A stretch of 64,000 nt of DNA from NCBI GenBank assembly GCA_037975125.1, contig CM075852.1, positions 11,164,814-11,228,813 on the forward strand. Reading direction: 5' to 3'. Position 1 is the first letter of the stretch, and each line of letters starts with the position of its first letter. The notes below the pieces were generated by a model that worked only from the letters and a program-made list of their open reading frames with translations, was not told the origin of the DNA and did not search any database. Made by a program: the position numbers and the translations under genes. Source of the stretch: Latrodectus hesperus (taxonomy: Eukaryota > Arthropoda > Arachnida > Araneae > Theridiidae). This document shows positions 48,919 through 62,069 of this stretch, piece by piece.

Positions 48919-51887
48919 TTACGAAGTAGGTTTAGAAGGGAGAGTACCTTTGATACCTGTAGGCTTAGCAGATTTTAAAGCTTCAATGACAGACTCGATG
49001 TCCTTTTTCATGCCATCGTCATTTTTCGGCACTCTTTTTCCACTAGTATAATCAATAATAATAACTTGTTTTCCTTTTTTACCTTTTCCCGTTTTTGGTT
49101 GCGTTTGATTACCTTTAGAAGAGTTCTTTTTTCCAAATACAAACACCATCTTGCTACCACTTTGTTTGATATCTTTTGAAGCCCCACCAGATCTTTTATT
49201 TGCTGGTTTAGTTGCAATTACTGAAGCTCCATTACCATTCGTGGGCCTCCAACTGCTGTACATAGTATTTCCATCACCCACCCATCCACCAAATCCTCCT
49301 CCAGAACCCATCCATCCATCATTCCATTTCCAGCCATTATTGTTTCCTTGTGAAATCCATTGCCATCCACTACTACCAGCTCTGTTCATTTTCCAACCAT
49401 TACTTCTTCGATTTGACCGTTGTTTATTATTATTATTATTATTATTTTGTTTTTTCTTATTGGTGTTTTTTCCATTTGTCCAAGGATTTGAACCACCTCC
49501 AGATGGAACAATCACATTTGGAGTTTTTATAATAATTATATATGGCACTGTCTGTCCTCCATTGCCATTGGTAGCCCATCCATTTGGTAAAACATTTTTA
49601 TTACCATTTCCTGCATTAACAGGTGAAGTGGAAGGCTGTTGCGCATTCCAAGAAGGTGATTTCACATTGACCTGAGCATTAGAATTCCAGGTATTTACAT
49701 TATTTCCTGCTGGCGAGTTAATTTTATTGCCAATATTATTTGGATTTTGCTGCCATGAGGGCTCAACTCTTGATCCATCATTTGGTTTATTTTTAGGTTT
49801 ATTTTGTTGAACATTTGGCACGTTGTTCCATCCTCCATTCGTTTGAGTAGCAGTACCACTAGTTTGCCATCCAGCTTGAGGATTTGTGCCTGTATTTTGC
49901 CACTTTCTATTTGTTGTTTGTTGAGCTGCGTTTCCAGGTTTCCAAGATACGTTTCCTTGTTGTGCTTGACCTTGCCAAACACCTCCTGCTTGTTGAGTAG
50001 GACCTCTACTATTCCATGTTGTGATTTGTGCAGTAGGAGGGCCATTTTGTTGCCAGTTACTTTGTTGAATGTTATTTCCAACTTGTTGCCAACCTATTGG
50101 AGGTGCACCAGATTGAGGTGAAATATTTATTCCTGGTTTTCTTTTTCCTGATCCAGAATTATCCGTTTTCCAAGCTCCATTAGTCTGAGGTGATATTCTT
50201 CCTCCTCCGTTTTGCCATTTATTATTATTATTTGCTGGTAAATTAAGGCCTGTATTTTGCCATTGACCAGATTGTGGTTGCTGACCATTTTGAGGACTTT
50301 TTCCTTCACTATTACTGTTCCATTTAGTGTCAGTTTTTGTGGTTGGATTAGTATTTCCACTAACAGGTTGAGAACTTTGTTCTTTATTCTTGGCTTCATT
50401 TATACCAACTGTTTCTTTCCACCATTGATTATTTTCCCCTACTGTCCACACATCTGGCTCGGCACCATCACCTCCGTAAACTCTAGCCTCTCCTTTTCCA
50501 TCTTCTGAAAACTTCCATACAATGTATTTGCTTTGTTTATCATCATCCCAATCACCAGCTGGAGTCGGCTTTGAGGCTTTTTCAGCTGTTGTATTCGAAC
50601 TGGTCGTTGAATTAATAGTTTCAGTTGTATTAGCTGCATTAGCTTGTTTTGGTAATTCTTCTGCATTTGTAACCTTCCATTCACCATTGATATTTTCAAT
50701 TTTCCATTCCACGTTTCCATTTTCATCCACTAGTTTCCATCCTTCTGAACCTCCATCGCCGATCACTTTCCAACCTAGATTATCATCCAAGTTTTCCATG
50801 GTATGAGTATCTTCATTATAAACTTTCCAGGAAAGTCCCTGATCTTGTGAAGTTCCATCGTTCCACCCCCCTATATTTGCTTGTTGGTTATTCCATGTAT
50901 TACCAGTGCTACCTGCTCCAGAATTCCAGGATCCAGAATTTCCTTGTTGTGGTCCATTTGATTGAGAATTTGTCCAGCTACCACCACTGTTTTTATTCCA
51001 GCTATTTGCATTATTTGAAGTTGGGATATTTTTTGTTTGTATATTAGGGCCAGTTTGTTGAGGCGCCCCTTGCCATTCTTGCCTATTTTGATTGGGTGAT
51101 ACCCAGCCCCCAGCATTATTTATTGCTTGAGGGGAAGGGGGATTTCCTGAGTTAACTGGAGTATTACCTGTATTTGCCCATCCCGTAGATGGAGGATTTA
51201 CAACAGGAGGTCCTTGCTGTGTCCAACTGTTAGACTGAGGTGAATTTCCTGGAGGTGCTATCCAACCATTTGAAGAAGGAGAGCTTCCAACAGGTGGAGT
51301 CCACTTATTTTGAAGTGAAGGATTCTCTACAGGCGGGGCCCATCCATTTGAGTTTGAAGAAGGAGGATTTACATTACTTTGAGTCCAGCCATTAGGAGGA
51401 GAGCCATTTCCAGTGGGTGGTGCCCAGCTGTTTGAAGAGGGAGCATTTTGCGCTGGTGGTGCCCAACCGACAGGAGAAGGTTTATTATTAGCAGGAGGCA
51501 CCCAAGTATTTGATGGTGGCAAGTTTCCATTTGGAGCAGCCCAGCCATTCGTAGGAGCTGGATTTCCAGATGGAGGGGCCCAGTTATTTGAAGGTGAATT
51601 ATTTGGTGAAGATGCAGGTGGGCCATTTGCCCATCCATTGGAGTTTCCTGCAGGTGGAATCCATCCATTAGTAGGAGCATTATTCCATCCACCTGGAGCA
51701 TTATTATTTGTTAAAGAATCATCTTCTGACCAATGATCTTGGGAATTATCAATGGAAGATTCATCATCTGTCCAGCCAGCAGTATTCCAGGGTCCTATTT
51801 CCGGGTTCACTCCCAATGAATCTGCAGAAGGCCAACCAGCGTTGCCTGTTTGAGCATCTTCAGGAAGCCAACCGTCTGGAGCTCCAT
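48919..51887 (-). CDS. Gene 3 exon 4 (WAPP repeats, EWKI module, IIIDY tail)
   Basis: A single 2,969-nt exon from ATCTTTTCCAG to TAA. It joins the preceding split codon to read NGAPDGWLPEDAQTGNAGW. The W-A/T-P-P repeats come next, then SWNSGAGS-type sequence, GWKVIGDGGSEGWKL with EWKIEN and GEWKVTN (about 50790-50660), KYIVWKFSEDG, many S-W/G-W/K-W units, an Asn run, the GGFGGWVG block, VPYIIIIKTPN and the C-terminal VIIIDYTSGK. The EWKI module sits inside this exon, so the intron that precedes it in genes 1 and 2 is absent here. Confidence 0.9.
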
Positions 51888-52773
51888 CTGGAAAAGATTA
51901 AAGCTTTTTAGACTTGAAAATTTAATTCATGTTTTGTTAACAAAGCTTTTTATGTTCATTTGTAAGGCCCACACAATTCAACACATAAAGGAAATCATAA
52001 ACATAATTATAATTAAAACTTAATAAAATGAATGTGTCTCATGTCAGAGAAATATTAAAACCTAGTAAATTATATAATTCCTTAAAGTGAGTCAGTATAT
52101 ACTTATTATAGATTATTAAATTTTCAACAAATTCTAGTTGACAAAAACAAGTCTTTATAATGAATTCAATTTTATAAACTATAGGAATTATTTTAATTTC
52201 CTGTAAATTTTTATCTTATTTAGAATTTTTAGGCCAAATATAAATATCAGAGATAACATGAGTTAGAAATATTTAGGATAGAAATTATACCTAAAAATTC
52301 TCTCATATTTTTTATTCGACTGAGTCGGTAAATTCATAAATAGTAGAAGTAACACACACATTTGTGCAAAAATATTCATTAGCAAAACGAAAAGGAAATT
52401 AATTTAGATATTAGCTATTTTAAAGAAATATTGGCGCACTCACAATTTTGAAAAATTATGAAAGATAAGTTTGTAAAGTTGTATTTAAATCCATATTAAA
52501 AGTATTATTTCTCGCAATAACTTAATGTTAAGAAAACAAATAATTAATAAAAGTATTTTAAAATTATCAAAACTTCATTTATAAAAACTCAGAAAATCGA
52601 TCTAAAATTTTCTAATCTTTAATATTTACAGGATTTTAAAGTTAGTGAGTTTTTTTTAGTTTTTAAAAAAGTAACAAAAATAATAAAAAACAAATAAAAC
52701 ATTGGCATTGATAAATATTTAATAGCAATGTGTGTGTCAAAGAGTATTTAAAAAACACACATTTGTGTTCACG

Positions 52774-52816
<43 letters not shown>

Positions 52817-55800
52817 CATATTGTTGTATTTTTCACGTTATGTAAGACAGTTGCTAAATTATCTACCGGAATTTCGACTAGTAAAATACATTATTTCACA
52901 GCCATTAGCATGAAATGTTAATTTATTAAACTTCAACTCACTTAGTTCTTATATGTTTTCTGATAATGAATTGTTAGGAAAAATGTGTATTAAATTCACG
53001 ATTTCAAGTAAGTAATTTGTTTGATTAATAATGATCATTATAAATTTTTATAATTATAAATACTTGTAAAAACATTTATACATGTAAAAGCATATTTTAA
53101 TATTTATTATATTGCAGTTTTATAAATCATACTTAAAATATCTTATTTAATAGTGTGTGAATAAGTGATAAAAAAATGTTTGTAAATACATTCTATATAC
53201 ATGTGTAAGTCACTTTCATTTATAAAATATTGACTGATTTAAAAAAATTACAGCGCAAAAATAGTTAATATCTATAAACACTCTTTTGGCAATTTTTCTA
53301 TTTTAACATGTAATGAATTTGTTTACAATATTGACTGAATGTCACAATTTCAAACTTTCACTCAAAATGCAATTCTATATTTTTTCTATTTATTAATACA
53401 CAACCATAATAAATAATAAACATAAATCTATTGTGAGCATCATTTCATTATATTACAGAATACGGTATATTAAATTCAATATTTAATATGTTAAAACTTT
53501 CAAATTACCGAATGATATCAAAACATTAATGATCTATATTGGTGTGTGTTCTTGGGTTATAAAATAAGGAGCAATGAAAAAATTTGGATAAATATGGTGA
53601 GCATTTTATTCATAAAAATGTAATATCAACGTTTGATTATTAAAATGTAAATCCTTTTACGTTTTAAGAACAGTTTTCAGAGGCTAAATATTTCTCTAAA
53701 TATTTAACAATCCGAGTTTGCTGAAAAATTAGGGAGCCAATGCTTAGCATTGTTGTTAAAATACTGGCTTTAAAAATTATAAAATTTCAGTATTGTGTGT
53801 GAAAAGTTTGTGCTACGTGAGATTCGAATAAGAAATTTCCAATGCGATATATAGAAAAGTGAATTATTAAGTTCATCAAAAATAATGAGATTGCTTTTTT
53901 CTATAATAAACCTTATTCTAACTTAATTTTTAATTAGAGATTTTTCTCATAATTATATTGTTTTTTAGGTATCTCTTCTCTTTTATGCGGTATATATTGA
54001 AGTGATTGCTAAATAGATATATAATGCAACATCAAAAGAATGTGTTTAATAGAACTTAAATTCAATAGTTCGAATGATTCAGAACATTTTGCTTGAAACT
54101 CGATCCTTAAATATTTTCGAATTGTATGATTTCGAACTATAGCTTTGAACGGCGAGTTTGTGAGAGTTTATTTGTTGCCACTCAATCTACATTTTGTGCT
54201 TAACTGATAACTTACTGAGAACCCATCCGTTTGGTGTGTTCCCCTCGCCTGCTCTCCACACGATATAGGCTGGTTGGTTGTTGTTTTTGTTCTTCGAGTC
54301 ATCTGCACCTTGGTTTTGTGAGCTGGGTTGGGCTGAGTCTTTGCTCCATTGTTGAACTGCGCTGTTGTTTGCTGCTGGTCGTGCAGACCACGCGTCTGGG
54401 TTGTTTCCTCCTCGAGTGAACTTCCAAGCACTTTTCTTATCGTCGTTTTTTTCTCTTGCTTTCTCTGGACCCTAAAACAGTACGTTTGCATAAGATCAAT
54501 CACAGTTTTTGTCATTTTTGTGAAACATGCGGAAATATATCTGAACAGAGATAAAGTAAATCAAAAAGAAAATTAAAGCGAGAGTACTCAGTCAATTGAA
54601 TAAATATACAGTCAACAGTAATATTAAAACATTATGTAACATTTACTGATGACTTTTTATTTAATTTCATTGAAAATGGACGAAACAGAAGCTATATCTA
54701 CATCGTATTGTACCTTGAAATAATTAAATATTTAATTTACTAAAAAAAAAAAAAAAAAAAGAATAAAAGGAAAAAGGAAAAATATTTAATTAAATGTGAT
54801 TTTTTTTTTATCTTACGCCCAACCTTGGTTTTTCGACCATCAGTCTCTGTCGGGCAGCCCAATACAATCTTCAGGTGAATGAAAAGTCATCTTCCGCAGA
54901 ATTTCTATCTGCGACGTTCGAAAGTCCAGGGCAAGTGAAAAGGTGGTCACCAGTCATGTCCTCTAGTCCACAAAAAGGGCAGATTGGAGAGTCCTCAAAC
55001 CCAAACGGTGGAGGTGTTTTTGCAGATAATCATGCCCAGTTTTAAGGCGAAAATTTGCCACTCCCACAGCTCTGTGGAGGTTGCACGGAATAGGCTTTGT
55101 TAGTAAGGAAGCCCATGCTTTCCTCTTTATGCACATCTTGTAAACATTTCTACGATAGGAGGCTATATTTGACTTAATAAGCCTTTTAACAGTATGAATG
55201 GTTAAGAGGCTTACTAAGTCAAATATAAGGCTGGAGAAGTCTATGTGATTTTTGTGAAATTGCATTACATTTGTAACTTGATAATTTATTTCACTTAGAC
55301 AATTTATGAAAAATCTGTAAAAGAAGCTCTATTTGCATTAAGTTGTTTTCCTTATTCAACTTTCAAATATTAAAATAACTGATGACTGTAGAATTATATA
55401 TAAGGAAAGAAAATGTATATTCAAAATTCCTCATTCATGTATTTTTTTTAAACATTCCATGTATATTTTAAACATGTATCGCTGCCAGACAAAAGAAAAA
55501 AAAATCAAAGGATTTTTGTATTTTGTTTAGTCATTACATTTTTATACTCATTTATCATTTCAGTTTAATTATAGTTTGCGTAGTACCAACAGAATAGAAG
55601 TATTCAACGATGATAATGTATTTGCGTAGGATGAAACATTTTAGATGAACGTACTTTTGCCGGTGCGGCTTCTTGATTGGAAGATGGACGATTTCGTTGG
55701 GATTCGAACTTATACCCTCCACGACTGCGTCCACTGGCTCTTAACGCGTCGTTGCTGGCTTGTCCTTCTGTAGTGGCGTCAAGAGAACTTTCTGTAGCAA

Positions 55801-56011
55801 CTGTGGTCGTGGGTGCTGCAGAATCTGCGGCCGCCAGTGTGGTTCCAGCGTCATCAGCTGCTGCATATAAGGGCGACAATGTCGAAGTCGGTGCCGTTCC
55901 TCCTGTTGCACCTGCGGAATTGGAGATTGTGCTCGTTGGTGCAGCTGTTGTTGTCTGTGCAGCTGAAAAGTCCCTGGAGACCACTAGTACCAACCATAAG
56001 AGCGAGGACCA
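48919..56011 (-). CDS. Gene 3: secreted Trp/Asn/Pro-rich repeat protein (at least 3 exons)
   Basis: Exons on the minus strand are 56011-55655, 54471-54216 and 51887-48919: 3,582 nt, or 1,193 aa plus stop, with the first exon missing. Junctions are GT/AG and phases agree (0, then 1). The chain starts with a signal-peptide core (WSSLLWLVLVV), an Ala/Thr/Ser-rich mucin-like segment, an AYIVW module, a W-A/T-P-P repeat block, Gly/Asn/Trp-rich sequence, the EWKI module, KYIVW, Gln/Asn/Trp repeats, a Gly/Trp block (NGWKW, GGFGGWVGDG) and a Lys-rich tail with KQVIIIDYTSGK. No cysteine was seen. The start exon is unresolved: a close option is ATGGTAAT (56165-56158) with a 112-bp intron to an acceptor at 56045. 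A distant phase 0 option, like genes 1 and 2, is ATG AAG ACA at 62442-62434. Confidence 0.8.
51130..51700 (-). repeat. W-A/T-P-P coding repeats in gene 3
   Basis: About a dozen units of 14-18 residues: GWAPP or SWAPP, then x-G-N, then P/S-rich, then S-N/T-N before the next Trp. On the plus strand the core appears as ggtggtgcccag/ggaggggcccag variants. Units differ more than those in gene 2, so the array is older. Confidence 0.85.
51888..54215 (-). other. Gene 3 intron 3
   Basis: A 2,328-bp phase 1 intron, A+T-rich, with a 34-bp AT dinucleotide run at 52781-52814 and no exon or element recognised. Confidence 0.65.
54216..54471 (-). CDS. Gene 3 exon 3 (AYIVW module)
   Basis: This 256-nt exon, phase 0 in and 1 out, lies between TTTTAG and GTAAGT. 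The correct frame reads GPEKAREKNDDKKSAWKF, GGNNPDAWSARPA, VQQWSKD and finally AYIVWRAGEGNTPNGWVL. A different frame is open longer but lacks the Trp pattern and splice-phase agreement. It corresponds to gene 1 exon 4 and gene 2 exon 4. Confidence 0.78.
54803..55270 (-). mobile_element. LINE 3'-end fragment in gene 3 intron 2
   Basis: The minus strand encodes FRLKTGHDYLQKHLHRLG, then (after a frame change) PICPFCGLEDMTGDHLFTC and an end at FSFT-stop, followed by a short tail and an A-run. The CPFC...H...C pattern is the zinc-knuckle-like C-terminus of Jockey/R1-type LINEs, similar to the one near 22460-22620. It is 5'-truncated and frameshifted. Confidence 0.75.
55271..55654 (-). other. Gene 3 intron 2, part
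   Basis: A+T-rich, nothing coding. The rest of the intron (54472-54802) is also A+T-rich with a poly(A) run near 54742-54760. Confidence 0.6.
55655..56011 (-). CDS. Gene 3 exon 2 (signal core, Ala/Thr/Ser-rich)
   Basis: It begins after TGTCTGCAG with TGG TCC TCG, encoding WSSLLWLVLVVSRDFSAAQ. A mucin-like run follows (TTTAAPTSTIS, GATGGTAPTS), then RSRGGYKFESQ and EAAPAK. The donor is GTACGT, phase 0. The frame also stays open upstream to a good acceptor at 56046 (TTTTTACTTTTAG), so the true exon may be 34 bases longer. Confidence 0.72.
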
Positions 56012-59000
56012 CTGCAGACATAAAATTAGTAGGGTAATTAGATAACTAAAAGTAAAAATATGAAGTTTATAATAGAATAAAATTTTTCAAAATAACATAG
56101 TACATAGAAAAATAATAATACACAAATACAAGAATGCAACCAATTTATAAATCTCACATTACCATCAAATTTTAAACTTTTTTCTTAAGAATTGAAATTT
56201 TTGAATGTTGAATTTTCTCATTAGTTTTATGATATAAAAATTTATGCAAAAACTTCCATTTGTTATAGAGATTGTAGTATAACAAGGACATGTACGCATA
56301 CAAATAAGAGTATTTCATATTCATAATAAATATTATTACTTACCTTTAAGAAATAAATGTAAAAATATATAAATTAAAATTGCTTTAGATAAATTTATAT
56401 ATTACATACAGATAAAATATAAATTATGATAGTTTTGAATTATAAAATTATAAATGCTGAAAAATTGTTGAAGGAAAAGTAGAGAACGCGAGTGATTTTG
56501 ATTTTATTAAGTGATTCATATTTTAAATTGAGATTATTCAAAATGTAAAAGTGACTCTAATCTTTTACATAAATCTAAAAAAAAAAAAAGGCTCACTCTG
56601 TAATAAAGTCCTATGACACTGTGACAAGTACAGCGGCAAATATAATCTTTAATATTATCTTTAAAAAAAAGATTAGCTTAATCATAAAATTTAGCAAATC
56701 TCATCAGAATCATTCTTGTTTAAATTCTTTGCTACTGTTTCCTAAAATTGAATCTTAAAATACTCACTATAAAAGAATATTTAAAATAACCTTCTAAAAT
56801 ATATATCTTTATAATAAGAATTTTTTTTACAATACAGTGATATTACTGGTAAAAAAATTTTGAAATCTCTCTTGACTAGTATATCTTGAAACAGCATAAT
56901 TTTTTAATATTTTTTAAAATAAGAATGATACGTTACTCCTTTAACTAGCAGTATTGATCGATAAGGATTTCTAAGAAGTCAGGAAATACTAGTTGAAATA
57001 GCATTTTCAATATCAAATACAGTTATATCTCTGGACTAACTTGACGTTGAGAGAACAAATTATTATTTTAAATTCAATAAGTTTATGTCTGTACTTTTAA
57101 ACAATGACTATAATTTCAGCTGAGTGAAAAAACAACCACATAAAACCTCGTGCAGGTTCATTTTAATTACGTGAATTTATACAAGAATTCTTGCAATAAA
57201 GTTTTAAATAATCAGATTCGTATGATAGCTCGTGGCTAACAATTAAAGACTATTCCAAGAAATTTGAACAATCGACATATTTATGTCTTTCAGATGAATG
57301 TTCATCAGATAGTGTTCCCAAACTCTAGCTTGACAGAATGCAAATGTATGAAGCAGAAACGAAAGATACATCTTGTTCAGTTGCTTAACATAGGCTGGTA
57401 TCGAACCCACGATATTCCAATTAAAAGGGCATCGTTCTATTATTGGACCACCATGAGCATATGCTTAGAATCTTTTTAAAAGAACATGCAGATTCGGCGA
57501 TTTTTTATTCTATCGATCAATTTTTTCTCCATTGGCGATTTTGATCATGGGTTAATATTTTCAAATTATTTGAAAAAATGAAAATAATGAACCAAATCTA
57601 CAAATATAATAAATTTTTTTTGTTAATGAAAATTTTATATTTATTAAAAATCTTGCTAGATGTTGTTGATTTCTAATAAAATAATACATCACAAAAATAA
57701 TTACTTTATTAGCTAGACTAGTTTGAAACTTTTAAATTTATCATAAGTCGATAAAAGGAATTAAATTATCAAAATATGTATGTTAAAATATTTAAACTGA
57801 CCTCTTCTTTTTTATATATACAAGAATGGATATCAGTTCCGCACAGCTAACATTAACTACCATTCTTCAATTAAATGATAAAATGGTAATTCTAAAACTA
57901 ATTTTATTTCTTATTATTATTACATAAGGTTATGACATTTGGAAATAATATTTATTCATACACATTTTGCAAATTGTTAAAAGCTTTTTACCTGTTACAT
58001 CCATTCAGAAACTTAAAAAATTATCTTTAATCGAATCATAGCTCCTATTGTAAAGACAACGATTTCAGAAGCAGTTTATTTATAATTTTAGGTTTTCTAG
58101 ATCATAAATATCTGAAAATTGATAACCCAAAAAATATTTTCTTTTAAAAAAAACTTTCCTATAATTATTTATTTATTCATATTATTTTTGAAAATGCCTT
58201 GTATATCATTATAACAAAAGAAAATTCATCAGCCTATAAAATCTTATTCTTTAAGTGATATCTTTATTAATTTAATTTAAGAACTAGTAATATTGCTGAA
58301 TTAAAAAAATTAATTGTTTCTAATTCGGAAAAATTTTTTTATATGGAAATAATGTATTATATGTATCTATGGATACCAATGCAAATATTTGTATATTTAA
58401 CTGTTTTGAGTGTTACCACATAATGCCAGATTAAAATGTTACTTTAGCAAATTTATAAAATTCGTAAAGAATGAAATGCAAGAAACACACATATAAAATT
58501 TCTATTTAATTGATTGCAAAAATATTTATAAATTATACTTTCCAGAATTGTTTTTATTTGTTTCCTTTGTGATGTAATTGATTCTTATTACTTACTTTTA
58601 ATTTAAAAAGATACAAGTTACAAATCTTTCTATTATGCAGGTATTATGTGGCAGTAAATCACATAATATTATCCCTTGCTTGTGATTTTATTTTGAATTG
58701 TTCAATTATAGAATTCTAATTTGTTATAAATATTTCGAAGTCTACAATACTAAATTAAATTGTTTTTTGCTATCGTTCTAATAGTTCACTCAGTTATTGT
58801 CAAATAAAAATCCAATTTGAGTAGCGTGCCTTACAGATTCAGTTTTAAAAAGATGTTTAATTAATATGAACCAAAATTCTAATGGATGTAGTTTTTAATT
58901 GAAACATATTAACATAAGTCATCAGGCTTTATTTTAATAGAAGTATTTTTTTAATTGAAATAAATTGCTTTAAAATTATTATAAGAAATGTTTATGAGAA

Positions 59001-60072
59001 GAAATATATAGTGAAAATATAGTTATTATGTACATTAATTTCAAATATATATATATATATAAAAATATTGCACATAATGGAATATAATTTACAAAAACAT
59101 TTCAAATTTAATGTAAAGTATTAAATTTAATGCAAAGTATCGATAAAAAATATCAAACTATTCAATTAGTATAAAATTGAATTATTAAATGGAATTTGAG
59201 ATTTACTTTATGTTATAATTTTGTGTATTTTATTGATTCAAGTAAAACAATTATCAGTTGAATTAAGTTCAATTTATTTATGATACGATAAAAATATTTC
59301 CTAGTTTATTTCTTAAACCTCTTCTTATCAAGAATATTTTACACTGAAAAATCTTGGTTGCAGTTGATAATTTTCTTTTCCAGTAAGGAATGTATAAAAG
59401 TATTTTAACGAGCATTTTGAAGGAGCAAATAAATTAATATAAGGAAATTAATTTATTTTAATATTAATGTATGAATACTTAATAATGATTGTATTAATAC
59501 TTAAGTGAATCCAATTTAGAAGATTTAATATAAAAGAAAAATAAACTTCGATGATTATTTTCCTAAATAAGGTATTTGATTTAGATTAAACGTTTTACCT
59601 TAAATAAATATGTTAATAAAGTAATTGAATACTTAATAAATATGAATTTAATTGAATATATAATAAAAGAATGCTTTATTTATAAAATGTCATGCAAATG
59701 TGTTGTTTACGCCCTTATTATATGCAGACATTACCGCATTCTTAATGAAAAATTAATGAAACTATTAAAAATTTATAATGTGTTATTATTTTGTTGATAT
59801 TTGGAAAAAGTTTTCAACTAATTTTCTTAAATAAAGTTTGAATAAGAACGCAAATATTCTCGAAAGCTACAGAGATATAATTGCAAATCTACGAATGTTC
59901 CATTCAGTATAATCGACAACAAAAGTTACTTGAATAATATCATAAATTTATAAAGACCATTTATAAGTATGTATTTGAATAAATGTATAAATTTATGTAA
60001 TTGCATCATAAATTTATTTGCATATCATAATTTGAGCGAAGGATTTTTTTTCCGTATATAATTGCTTAGAGT
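56012..60072. other. Upstream region of gene 3
   Basis: This should contain the gene 3 promoter and first exon, but neither is clear. A decayed tRNA-like patch (gtatcgaacccacgatattc, 57388-57460, minus) lies within it. The rest is A+T-rich with no recognised gene. Confidence 0.5.
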
Positions 60073-60343
60073 TATTGTTGTCAGCTAGGCTGGCAATATG
60101 GGGTGCGCTGCTCCACTTTTTCAACTGAACCATATTTTGGTGTGGAGTCCGACTTCTTCAGTACACACATGCCATAGGGACTCGTTTATAAGGTAGGCAA
60201 CCATTTACAACACATTCATACACAGAAAGGACAAAGACAGGATAGATAGAGAGAGATAGTACATCCATGCCCGAACTGGGAATTCGAACCCAGGACCCCC
60301 TATCCGTAATCAGGGACTCTGACCACTAGACAGGGCGGGCGGC
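60073..60343 (-). mobile_element. tRNA-derived SINE (family D) with 13-bp target duplication
   Basis: aattgcttagagt flanks it exactly (60060-60072 and 60344-60356). On the minus strand: tRNA-like head, ccatgcccg joint in complement, and a body matching 29128-29411 and 29971-30256 over its whole length. A clean, young copy. Confidence 0.92.
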
Positions 60344-60356
60344 AATTGCTTAGAGT

Positions 60357-61982
60357 AAATGTATCGTAAGAATTTTTATCACTTAAATGAGTATGTTTAT
60401 TATAAGCAACAATATCACATATTATAAATATGTTATTACTTCCATTGTTTTTTGCACTTTTATATGTGCAATTATTTCTACGCAATTAATTTTACGATTT
60501 ATTGAATTGATTCATTAAAAGTTAATTTAAAAATATTAATTAAAATTTGATTAAAATGTTTTTCGCAAAAATTTCTTAATACTCACAATAATAAATATTC
60601 CCAATTCTCAGTAATTTATGTATTGCATATACTGCTGAGAATTATTCAATTTTTTAACAGTATATGTTCCTAAACGTTGAAAATATTATGAAAACAAATT
60701 TTAATTATCACTCGTATACGAAAGTCTTTATTTTTATATTTTTAATAAGTTCCACAGTAAGCCATTTTTGATGCCAATATCCATTATAATACTTTTAAAT
60801 ATCGTTAGGTTAGGTTAGGTTACGACAAAATCTGTTTTGGAGTTTTATGCTCATAGGCTCATAGTCATAATGATTTTTGCTCGCATTGAGTAAGATTGAG
60901 TTATTATTTGAAACCTAAACAAAATTGATGGATTGATGATTTAAAAAAGATTGAAAATCAAAACGAAGAAGATAAGCACCGCGTTTGATTGACAAATGAA
61001 GGGGAAATTAGGCCGTCTATTAAATATCGTTTGCATTTTTAAATGGAATTATTCCATGCATATCTTGTTGCCAACAACCATTAAGAAGTGTAAGTAATAT
61101 ATATTTGTTGTCAATTATACTTCAAATATAGCATACATTCCATCTGAGAAAAATTAATTGCTAAGAGAAATTAATTTTCAAAATCAAAGAGATTCTTGAG
61201 TAAACTTTCAAGATTTATGAAATTGATTTCTATTTCCTTGTTCATTATAGTAAAATTGATTTGGTTGGAAGACAATACTGAATTACATATTCAGGTTAAA
61301 CGCTCTTTTTTGCAGTTCAGTGATTACGCTAAAAAATTGTGTAAGCTATCATCATTTTAAATTAAATGGATGAAGAATTATTTCTCTTAAACACTTCATA
61401 AACATCCAAAAAAGCAATCTCAAACAGAAATCGCGGTTGATTTGTAGAACGTTTTTATTACATCATAAAAGTGATTTGCTAGAAGGATTATTATATTTTA
61501 CTAGATTTAACTTCTTCAGCAGACCATTTAAGAAATATAACCAATTTAAGAAGTAATTATTTGTTATATTTAACAAAATGCGGAAGAATGATTCAACATT
61601 AAAGGACATTCTACTTTTTTATTATTAATGATTTATTTCTTACTATTTATGGCATCAATAAATGTCTTTTCTGCAAAAACTAAATTTCAATTGGGAACTA
61701 TAGTAATTTAAATTAACTTCAGCTTAAATTTTGAAATCATTTAATTTCATTTAAAACTGACTTTCACTTAAATAATGCAATAATAACTCATAAAAATATA
61801 TTAAATAAAATAATAGTATTGTTTCCCATGCACTATAAGATAAATTATTATATTGTTATAACGAAAGAAATCTGCAGTTTTGTTACTTTCGGGATAAATA
61901 TATTCCACAATTTTAACATGTAGAATAGCATCTAGTATGTTAAAAAATTGTTAGGTGATCAAACATTTTCTATAGAATATAT
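60357..61982. other. A+T-rich sequence with a short TTAGG run
   Basis: No gene. ttaggttaggttaggtta (60805-60822) gives three TTAGG units, the arthropod telomere motif, but this is far too short to be telomeric. Confidence 0.5.
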
Positions 61983-62069
61983 ATATTTTTATTGATAATA
62001 TGTAAAACATTTTTAACATTATATATTCTACAATGTTAAAAATGTTTTACATATTATCAATAAAAATAT
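61983..62069. repeat. Perfect 38-bp-arm hairpin
   Basis: The arm 61983-62020 is exactly repeated in reverse complement at 62032-62069, separated by an 11-base loop (atatattctac). The arms are A+T-rich but not simple repeat (they contain gtaaaacatttttaacatt). No TA duplication pattern was confirmed at the edges. Confidence 0.93.

Noticed and set aside
49151..49675. Plus-strand ORFs opposite gene 3 and gene 1 exons (also 2657-3457, 50257-51736)
   Set aside because: They are antisense shadows of the repetitive coding exons; Trp/Pro/Asn codon repeats leave the other strand open.
54168..54515. 115-codon frame over gene 3 exon 3
   Set aside because: Longer than the chosen frame but lacks Trp modules, crosses both splice sites and breaks phase with the neighbouring exons.
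57385..57460. tRNA gene on the minus strand with a TTT-like loop
   Set aside because: The anticodon and acceptor stems do not pair; probably an old tRNA-derived fragment.
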